Shown here piece by piece: positions 1 through 5,120 of a stretch of DNA of 5,120 nucleotides. A program made the position numbers and the translations under genes. Location: the NCBI GenBank assembly GCA_946611025.1, contig CAMOCR010000052.1, positions 1 through 5,120 on the forward strand, in the 5' to 3' direction. Under the pieces are notes generated by a model. The model ran no database searches and was not told where the DNA came from. It was given only the letters and a program-made list of their open reading frames with translations. This DNA is from an uncultured Alphaproteobacteria bacterium. GTDB lineage: Bacteria; Pseudomonadota; Alphaproteobacteria; Rs-D84. Positions within the stretch are counted from its first letter, which is position 1; each line of letters starts with the position of its first letter.

Positions 1-836
1 GGCGTCCAACATTGGATTTAGGCTATGGTATAACAGACCGCTGGGCGATTCATGGTCAGGTTGGTTATACACACAACCGCGATATTGAACGCTATGGCTT
101 TCATTTGGGACGCATCGGTACAACATACCGCGTAATTAACAGTGCAGACGGCTGGGTTTGGGATTTGTATGGCGATTTCCATCTGGGTGGTATGCAAGAA
201 ATGAAGGGTGCGTTGGTGAACAAGGGATCAACTCCGTTGGATACAGCATTCTCTTATGATAATTATTCCAATGGTCGTTGGGGTTATCATGTCGGTACCA
301 AGGTTGGTAAAGTTTGGGACCGTTGGACAACCAGTGCATTTGTTGAATTATTACGCACATGGGGTAACCATAACAACGCAATTGATACGACAAAAATCAA
401 GGCAAAACAGTTAAACCCAATGTTGCCAAATGTGCCGTTATCTGCAATTGGTATTCCAGATGAAATATCGGTTGATTTGAAATCAACAACCGAATATGAC
501 TTGGGTGCGAATGCATTTTATCAGGTTAACGAACGTTGGTCGTTTGGTATTGGTTTGAAATATATTTACCATGCAGAAAATGGTTTAAAGAAAGTTCATA
601 CCAAGATTACAGATACAACAGGTCAAGCCGTTGCAGCTGGTATTGTTCAAAACTATAAAGACATGCACGACAGCTTTGGCGAATTTGCCCAGGCGTTGAC
701 TGTTGCATATCAGGCAACTGATTATATGCAAATTGCATGGTTTGTTGAAAATACTCTGGACGATGGTCAGCGTTTGAATGCAAATACGACAGATTTCAAG
801 GTTGAAACCGCAATTCGCTTGAACGTCAAATTCTAA
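1..836 (+). CDS. Outer-membrane beta-barrel protein, 3' part (5' end outside window)
   Basis: The reading frame is open from the left edge (first whole codon at 3) to a TAA at 834-836, giving 277 visible residues. The first visible residues already look like a barrel strand, so the TTG at 12 is an internal Leu codon and the true start is upstream. About eleven amphipathic segments with alternating hydrophobic and polar residues can be picked out, for example WAIHGQVGYTH, WVWDLYGDFHLG, WSFGIGLKYIYHAE and MQIAWFVENTLD, joined by turns rich in Asn, Asp and Gly. Trp and Tyr cluster at strand ends, as in aromatic girdles. There is no cysteine. The last strand ends ...IRLNVKF; a terminal Phe is the usual recognition signal for the outer-membrane assembly (BAM) machinery. 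The count suggests a barrel of 12 or more strands, so a porin, transporter or autotransporter-type barrel is possible. The substrate cannot be told. A terminator follows 24 bases after the stop. Confidence is high for an outer-membrane barrel and low for anything more specific. Confidence 0.85.
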   Translation, partial: RPTLDLGYGITDRWAIHGQVGYTHNRDIERYGFHLGRIGTTYRVINSADGWVWDLYGDFHLGGMQEMKGALVNKGSTPLDTAFSYDNYSNGRWGYHVGTKVGKVWDRWTTSAFVELLRTWGNHNNAIDTTKIKAKQLNPMLPNVPLSAIGIPDEISVDLKSTTEYDLGANAFYQVNERWSFGIGLKYIYHAENGLKKVHTKITDTTGQAVAAGIVQNYKDMHDSFGEFAQALTVAYQATDYMQIAWFVENTLDDGQRLNANTTDFKVETAIRLNVKF

Positions 837-860
837 AGAAACGACGCGAAAATCGAAACC

Positions 861-894
861 AAAACACCCCGATATTTTGTCGGGGTGCTTTTTT
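861..894 (+). terminator. Intrinsic terminator after the first barrel gene
   Basis: CACCCCGA (865-872) pairs perfectly with TCGGGGTG (880-887), an 8-bp GC-rich stem with a 7-base loop. After one C comes a run of six T (889-894), and A's precede the stem (861-864). This is a textbook Rho-independent terminator for the gene ending at 836, and it insulates that gene from the promoter at 911-938. Confidence 0.93.
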
Positions 895-910
895 GTATAT
901 ACAAAACACT

Positions 911-938
911 TTTTTATGGGGCATTTTTATGATATAAT
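911..938 (+). promoter_or_regulatory. Probable sigma70-type promoter of the second barrel gene
   Basis: A perfect TATAAT -10 box lies at 933-938. The best -35 candidate is TTTTTA at 911-916 with a 16-base spacer; it is a poor match to TTGACA. The A/T-rich spacer and the position just after a terminator support a real promoter. Transcription would begin near 945, leaving a leader of only about 20 bases before the ATG at 965, so there is little room for a riboswitch or attenuator upstream of the gene. The -10 is convincing; the -35 is uncertain. Confidence 0.75.
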
Positions 939-955
939 ATACCCATAGAAAAGTC

Positions 956-959
956 GGAG
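956..959 (+). promoter_or_regulatory. Ribosome binding site (GGAG) for the second barrel gene
   Basis: GGAG at 956-959 sits 5 bases before the ATG at 965. It is the only good Shine-Dalgarno match here, and it fixes that ATG as the start because the signal peptide begins directly there. Confidence 0.8.
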
Positions 960-964
960 CGAGA

Positions 965-2101
965 ATGAAAAAGTTCGGTATTTCTGCCGCTTTGGTTGGA
1001 ATTGTGCTGGGCGCGCCATATGGCGCGGGTGCCGCATATCCGGTGTATCAAAACCCAAATGCCAGCAATCAAATCATCGCAAATGGACGTGTTTTATACT
1101 ATCCAAATGGTGCAAATGTCGTTATGCCGAACGCAAATGGTGTGGTCGCCCAAAATGGCCAGGTTGTTATTGCAAATTCGGCGGTTGCTGCGAACCCGAC
1201 ACGCATTACCGGCGCATTGCCCAAGGTTGGTTCAAATGCCACCGCGGCGGGTCGCCAATATTATCAGCCGGCGGATTTTGACAGACTCGCGGACAGCGGT
1301 TTATATGTCGGTATTTCGGCGGGGTACACCGCATCGCTGATGGGGTCAATCAGTGCCGATTACGCAAACGAAGACAAGGCATTTTTGGTTCCGGGCGCGT
1401 TCAAAGCAGCGGACTTTGACAAAGATACGGTTATTCCATTACAGGTTTCGGTTGGTGCCGCGATAAATAACGATATTCGTGTTGATTTTTCGTTCCTGCG
1501 GTACAGCGGTTTAGCATATCCAGACCAGGTTGAAACATCGACTGGCAATGGTTATACCACGGCAACGGTTGATGGTGGGGCAATTACTGCGAACGCGACA
1601 ATGTTGAACGTGTATTATAACATTGATTCATATACCGGATATTTGGCTGGTGGTGCATTACGTCCATATGTTGGTATTGGTGCAGGTATTTCGTTGAACA
1701 CAATTGCGGACTATGTCGTATCGGACAATGAATATTATGCCGAAGTTGATAATGATGCATTAAGTATTGTTCCAGATGGTACATTGACGGGGGTTTCAGA
1801 CATTTTGGCATATCACAATGGTGGCACCGCAGAACAATTTGCATTTATGCTGGAAGGGGGTGTCACAACCGATTTGTCGGGCGGATTAAAGATTGATTTC
1901 TTTGTGCGCTATACCAATCTGGGCAAGGTTAAAACATCGGGCAGTATTGTTATGTCCCAGACCGAATGGCTAAAAGACAGTGCTTCGGCAACACTGGAAT
2001 CACAGGCGCCATACGACAGTGTCTATCACTATACCAATTGGTATGAAAGTGGCCGTCTGTCAATGGTTGATGTTGGCGCACGGTTAAGATTGCAATTCTA
2101 G
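965..2101 (+). CDS. Outer-membrane beta-barrel surface protein with Asn/Gly-rich N-terminal segment
   Basis: This is a 378-residue protein with ATG start and TAG stop. Residues 1-23 are a Sec signal peptide: MKK, a hydrophobic core, then an AGA|A signal peptidase I site. Residues about 29-75 are rich in Asn and Gly, with recurring NG-V-type units (NGRVLYY, PNGANVV, NANGVVA, NGQVVIA), and look like a surface or periplasmic linker rather than barrel. From about residue 112 to the end, eight amphipathic strands can be proposed: GLYVGISAGYTAS, VIPLQVSVGAAI, IRVDFSFLRYSG, TMLNVYYNI, LRPYVGIGAGISL, QFAFMLEGGVTTDL, LKIDFFVRYTNLG and MVDVGARLRLQF. The last ends in Phe, as substrates of the assembly machinery do. 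The layout resembles small 8-strand barrels of the Omp25/Omp31 or P44/Msp surface-antigen kind, which are common in Alphaproteobacteria. Assignment to that family is inference from pattern. Long loops at about residues 131-150, 170-190 and 225-285 would be surface exposed. There are no cysteines. The next gene starts 40 bases on and is probably co-transcribed. The exact role (structural protein, adhesin or porin) is not shown. Confidence 0.87.
   Translation: MKKFGISAALVGIVLGAPYGAGAAYPVYQNPNASNQIIANGRVLYYPNGANVVMPNANGVVAQNGQVVIANSAVAANPTRITGALPKVGSNATAAGRQYYQPADFDRLADSGLYVGISAGYTASLMGSISADYANEDKAFLVPGAFKAADFDKDTVIPLQVSVGAAINNDIRVDFSFLRYSGLAYPDQVETSTGNGYTTATVDGGAITANATMLNVYYNIDSYTGYLAGGALRPYVGIGAGISLNTIADYVVSDNEYYAEVDNDALSIVPDGTLTGVSDILAYHNGGTAEQFAFMLEGGVTTDLSGGLKIDFFVRYTNLGKVKTSGSIVMSQTEWLKDSASATLESQAPYDSVYHYTNWYESGRLSMVDVGARLRLQF
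1012..1027. repeat. Perfect 16-bp palindrome inside the signal-peptide coding region
   Basis: CGCGCCATATGGCGCG reads the same on both strands, and as RNA can fold into a 6-bp all-GC stem with an AUAU loop. It lies 47 bases after the start codon and encodes part of G-A-P-Y-G-A in the signal peptide. The six-base stem is identical to that of the convergent terminator at 3843-3857. It may slow early translation, or it may be chance in Gly/Ala codons. Confidence 0.6.
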
Positions 2102-2141
2102 TGGGGCATCGCAATCGCGATATGTTTTGGATACGAAAAAG

Positions 2142-3836
2142 ATGGTACGCAAAAATTTAATTATGCATTATTCTTTGTTCGCGGGAATTGTCGCAATTGC
2201 GGCGGTGGGTGATGCGTGCGCGGCTGTTCGTATTGGAAACGCAACCCGCAATAATTATTATGAACAGCAAATGATGGAACAGCAACGCGCAGCGCAAATT
2301 GCATCGACAAATGATATTGCGCGTATGTCTGGAAACGTATCGACAAATGTATCACAGGATTCAAATGTGGTTGCTGATTCGCGGGCAGAGGCATGTTCGG
2401 CAATTTACCCAAATGGTGAATTTAAAATTGCACGTCCAACGGCGGGTACTGGTGTGGGCGGCGCACAAACATGTGTTTCAGTTGTGGAATTGCGTGGCTA
2501 TCAAATGGGCAAGGGTGGCGCAGATGCGGTCTTGGCGCGTGCAAATGTTGCGGCGGGAACGGCGATAAACTGTAATATATCTGCATTTCCAGATTCAACA
2601 TATTTGCCAGATGCCGCCAATGTAATTTTCCCATCTGATCGTGAACCCACGGTCGATGATGTTAAACAGGTAATGAACCAAGAACAAAAACAAAATGCGG
2701 GATTAAAAATTGCGGCGGCAACACTGGTCGGGGCAATTGGGGGCAATATCGCAGGTAAAAACGATGTTGGCAAAGACGGCTTGATTGGTACCGACAAGGG
2801 CAAATTACAGGGTACATTGGTCGGCGCGTTGGGTGGTGCCGCAATCGGTGCCGGTGGCGCATATGCCGGCAAGGTTGGTGGCGATATGATTATGTCTGCG
2901 GGTATAAACGCGGCGGCTGGCGGTGTTGTTGGAAATATCGCGGCGGCGGGGGATTCGGTGCTGCGTATTGAAGATTGTGTTGTTAATGACAAGCCAAATT
3001 CATGCCTGTGGGGATATATGGTTGATGGCCCAGATTTAAAAACTGGAAACGATGGTTCGTTGTGTGCAGACGGCAAATGCAACCGCTATTACATTGATTT
3101 GGTTGATGGTTCATCGGTGATGCGTTGTGATGAAAATGACAAAAATTGCCAATTTGTAAGCAACCTGGTCGCGATTTATGTACAAGATACGGGGTGTACG
3201 GGGGGGACAAATATCCTTGGCAAGACTTGCAGTAATGCGCTTGCGTTGACCGATTTGGAAAGTCGCCATTTAGAGATGTTAAGTAATCGATCGAAAGGGG
3301 TATATCATATTGTCAAAGATGGTGTTGGCGGTCAAGAAATGGAATCGGGTCCGGCGGGTGCCGATGGTCATACATTTGGTGCAATTTCATCTGCAAAAAT
3401 TGATAATGGTCGCAAGGCCGCAATGATTCCAAATTTTCGTGACAGTGCATTTGGCAAAAAACAGAAAGATTGGAACGAATGGCAGAGCAAAACATCCAGC
3501 ATAACGATATATTTCCGTAACAACGATGGCAGCATTGGCGAAGTAATCAAAGGAGCAAAGCTCGCAAACTTTTATCCAATGTATGTCAGTGCCGAAGACG
3601 GTGGCATTATCGATTTGGGGAACAAGGCGCGTTTGAAATCAACCCTGATTGGCGCGGGTGCGGGTGGCGCATTGGGTGCATTTACTGCGTATCAGGGCGC
3701 GCAAAGTGATATTGACGAACGTTGGGTTTCGGCAGTTCGTGAATACAAAGATTCATTGCAAAAATTCTATTGCATAACTGGTTCACGTTTCTTGTCGTAT
3801 TATAACGATGTGGTGGTTATACCAAACATGGAATAA
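2142..3836 (+). CDS. Secreted Cys-rich protein of unknown function with two glycine-zipper regions
   Basis: I do not recognise this protein. From the ATG at 2142 it has 564 residues and ends at TAA 3834-3836. A TTG five codons upstream (2127) is possible but has no Shine-Dalgarno; the ATG has a weak GGA at 2129-2131. Residues 1-28 look like a Sec signal peptide (MVRKN, hydrophobic core, then ACAA|VR); no good lipobox is present. A Gln/Asn-rich segment follows (about 36-76). Cysteines are at 85, 111, 144, 279, 288, 308, 313, 329, 336, 352, 363 and 544: twelve, an even number, with eight packed into 279-363, which suggests disulfides in the periplasm or at the surface. Residues about 187-270 hold glycine-zipper stretches (LVGAIGGNIAG, LVGALGGAAIGAGGAYAG, AAAGGVVGNIAAAG), and a third (LIGAGAGGALGAF) lies near 502-514. 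Such stretches usually form tightly packed membrane helices. The protein is probably envelope-associated and co-expressed with the preceding barrel. The C-terminus is not barrel-like. Confidence 0.8.
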   Translation: MVRKNLIMHYSLFAGIVAIAAVGDACAAVRIGNATRNNYYEQQMMEQQRAAQIASTNDIARMSGNVSTNVSQDSNVVADSRAEACSAIYPNGEFKIARPTAGTGVGGAQTCVSVVELRGYQMGKGGADAVLARANVAAGTAINCNISAFPDSTYLPDAANVIFPSDREPTVDDVKQVMNQEQKQNAGLKIAAATLVGAIGGNIAGKNDVGKDGLIGTDKGKLQGTLVGALGGAAIGAGGAYAGKVGGDMIMSAGINAAAGGVVGNIAAAGDSVLRIEDCVVNDKPNSCLWGYMVDGPDLKTGNDGSLCADGKCNRYYIDLVDGSSVMRCDENDKNCQFVSNLVAIYVQDTGCTGGTNILGKTCSNALALTDLESRHLEMLSNRSKGVYHIVKDGVGGQEMESGPAGADGHTFGAISSAKIDNGRKAAMIPNFRDSAFGKKQKDWNEWQSKTSSITIYFRNNDGSIGEVIKGAKLANFYPMYVSAEDGGIIDLGNKARLKSTLIGAGAGGALGAFTAYQGAQSDIDERWVSAVREYKDSLQKFYCITGSRFLSYYNDVVVIPNME

Positions 3837-3866
3837 GAAAAACGCGCCATCGGCGCGTTTCTTATT
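3832..3866. terminator. Bidirectional hairpin terminator between convergent genes, containing both stop codons
   Basis: The core stem CGCGCC (3843-3848) pairs with GGCGCG (3852-3857) around an ATC loop, and A-T pairs extend it to 3840/3860. After a small bulge, AATAAG (3832-3837) pairs with CTTATT (3861-3866). On the minus strand the core is followed by five T (complement of 3838-3842), a good terminator for the synthetase gene. On the plus strand it is followed by TTTCTTATTGTTT, a weaker but usable T-rich tail. The stop codons of both genes (3834-3836 on plus, 3862-3864 on minus) lie in the outer arms. Confidence 0.85.
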
Positions 3867-5120
3867 GTTTCACAATCTCTAACACTTTACTTGGAACATC
3901 GGCGATTGGTACGCGAACCTGTTCCATGGTGTCGCGATAACGCAATGTGACCGTGCCATCTTCGATTGTTTGGTGGTCAACAGTAATGCATACCGGCGTA
4001 CCAATTTCGTCATGACGGCGGTAATTTTTACCGATATTGCCACTGTTTTCCAATTCAATGCGACCAATGCCCAATTTGCGCAAATCGTTTTCAATGTTAT
4101 TTGAAATTTCCAGCAATTCTGGAACATTACGCGCCAATGGAATAACCGCCGCCTTGACCGGCGATAGCCATGGTTTTAATTTCAATACCGTGCGCGATTT
4201 ACCATCGGGCAGCGCTTCTTCGGTGTATGCCTCTATCATGACTGCCAACATCGCACGATTTACACCCATTGCCGTTTCAATCACATATGGGATAAAACTT
4301 TCACCCGTCTGCGCATCGGCATATGCCAATTTTGTTGTGCTGTCTGTGTTTTTCAAAACGTTGGCATGAATCTTGAATTCATCCTGGGATTTTGTGTGTG
4401 AACCCAAGTCAAAGTCTTGACGGTTGTGTACCCCTTCGACTTCGTCAAAGCCGTCTGGGAATGCATATTCAATATCAACCGCCGCCTTGGCATAGTGCGC
4501 CAATTTTACGTGTGGCAAGAAACGCAATTTTTCGGCAGGAATGCCCAAAACATCAACCCACCACGCCATGCGGTTTGCCTTCCACATTTCAAAATATTTT
4601 TCGTCATCGGCTGGATTCACAAAGTATTGCATTTCCGCCTGTTCGAATTCGCGCATGCGGAACACAAAGCCGCGTGGGGAAATTTCGTTGCGAAATGCTT
4701 TGCCAATCTGGGCAATGCCAAATGGCAACTTGTGTGGTTTTGCATCCAAAACATTTTTGAAATTCACATATGTCGTTGTTGCGGTTTCCGGACGCAGATA
4801 TGCATTGATTGCGCCGTCTGCCATTGCGCCAATCGACAGCCCCATCATCAATTGATATGCGCGTGGTTCGGTAATGTCGGTTGAACCACAGTTGTCGCAT
4901 TTTGTTGGGTCTTTCATTTTATCCTGACGCATGCGGGTGCCGCACTTTTTGCATTCAACCAATGGGTCGGAAAACGATGCCTCATGCCCAGAATATTTCC
5001 ACATTAAACGATTGGAAATCAGTGCCGCATCCAACCCTTCGATATCGTTGCGGGAATAAATCATTGCGTTCCACCATGCGTTGCGGATGTTGCGCATCAA
5101 TTCAACGCCATATGGACCAT
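3862..5120 (-). CDS. glyQS: Glycine--tRNA ligase, homodimeric (alpha2) class II type; 5' end outside window
   Basis: This enzyme charges tRNA-Gly with glycine using ATP in the cytoplasm. The frame stays open to the right edge, and the codons beyond 5100 give GPYGVE before LMRNIRNAWW, matching the conserved N-terminal YGP-G-EL region. The gene therefore starts outside the window and the TTG at 5100 is internal. The 418 visible residues suggest a total near 455-460, normal for bacterial members. In fragment numbering: a compact zinc-ribbon-like insert has CKKC (56-59) and CDNC (74-77). The LRPETA signature is near 108-113. Class II motif 2 is at 142-149 (FRNEISPR), followed by RMREFEQ. EGVHNRQDFDLGSH is near 228-241, and motif 3 is GVNRAMLAVM (285-294). 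The C-terminal anticodon-binding domain runs from about 314, with GNIGKNYRRHDEIGTP and RDTMEQ. Bacteria with the other type use separate glyQ and glyS subunits; this single chain is the Thermus/Bacteroidetes/archaeal-like form. PETAQG is replaced by PETATT. There is no functional link to the neighbouring envelope genes. Confidence 0.97.
   Translation of the reverse strand, partial: GPYGVELMRNIRNAWWNAMIYSRNDIEGLDAALISNRLMWKYSGHEASFSDPLVECKKCGTRMRQDKMKDPTKCDNCGSTDITEPRAYQLMMGLSIGAMADGAINAYLRPETATTTYVNFKNVLDAKPHKLPFGIAQIGKAFRNEISPRGFVFRMREFEQAEMQYFVNPADDEKYFEMWKANRMAWWVDVLGIPAEKLRFLPHVKLAHYAKAAVDIEYAFPDGFDEVEGVHNRQDFDLGSHTKSQDEFKIHANVLKNTDSTTKLAYADAQTGESFIPYVIETAMGVNRAMLAVMIEAYTEEALPDGKSRTVLKLKPWLSPVKAAVIPLARNVPELLEISNNIENDLRKLGIGRIELENSGNIGKNYRRHDEIGTPVCITVDHQTIEDGTVTLRYRDTMEQVRVPIADVPSKVLEIVKQ

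Noticed and set aside
996..1340. A 114-codon alternative frame overlapping the start of the second barrel gene
   Set aside because: It has no Shine-Dalgarno and no domain, and overlaps a clear signal peptide and linker in the main frame.
2108..2121. Hairpin between the second barrel gene and the Cys-rich gene as a terminator
   Set aside because: The stem is only 5 bp and is followed by ATGTTTTGG, with no adequate T-run, so read-through into the next gene is expected.
2226..2235. Lipoprotein signal (Cys near the end of the signal peptide of the unknown protein)
   Set aside because: The residues before this Cys are V-G-D-A, which lack the Leu/Ala/Gly lipobox pattern; a signal peptidase I site fits better.
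2501..3082. A 193-codon open frame on the minus strand inside the Cys-rich gene
   Set aside because: It is Pro/Ala/Ser-rich, has no recognisable domain, and mirrors the Gly/Ala codons of the plus-strand gene; the plus-strand frame has a signal peptide and a full-length protein.
4417..4884. A 155-codon open frame on the plus strand within the synthetase gene
   Set aside because: It lies wholly antisense to conserved synthetase motifs and has a composition rich in Cys, His, Trp and Phe, typical of a shadow frame.

Overview
This is an ordinary-looking piece of a Gram-negative chromosome of moderate GC content. It holds three rightward genes for cell-envelope proteins and one leftward housekeeping gene. 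Two of the rightward genes encode beta-barrel proteins that end in Phe, as substrates of the outer-membrane assembly (BAM) machinery usually do. All three envelope genes have, or in the case of the truncated one should have, an export signal. The style of these proteins, together with a single-chain glycyl-tRNA synthetase, reminds me of uncultured host-associated Alphaproteobacteria. That placement is a low-confidence impression and nothing in the window proves it.

Layout from left to right. Positions 1-836 carry the 3' part of a large outer-membrane beta-barrel gene whose start lies outside the window. A strong intrinsic terminator follows (861-894), then a promoter with a perfect TATAAT box (933-938). 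This promoter drives a second outer-membrane beta-barrel gene (965-2101), which has a signal peptide, an Asn/Gly-rich N-terminal segment and a probable 8-strand barrel. A further 40 bases on, with no convincing terminator between, is a gene of unknown function (about 2142-3836). It encodes a secreted protein with 12 cysteines outside its signal peptide and two glycine-zipper regions. The two genes are probably one transcript.

From the right edge, the leftward gene for a homodimeric (alpha2) class II glycine--tRNA ligase runs from beyond 5120 down to 3862. It converges on the unknown gene. The two stop codons lie 25 bases apart, each inside one arm of the same hairpin (3832-3866), which probably acts as a terminator for both strands.

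The synthetase gene has no evident functional link to the envelope genes. The two barrel proteins and the Cys-rich glycine-zipper protein may act together in the envelope, and the second and third genes are likely co-expressed. I see no mobile element, CRISPR array, rRNA or tRNA gene, and no defence system. The points most worth a second look are the uncharacterised Cys-rich glycine-zipper protein, the altered PETAQG-type signature in the synthetase, the shared stop-codon hairpin, and a perfect 16-bp palindrome in a signal-peptide coding region that has the same stem as that hairpin.
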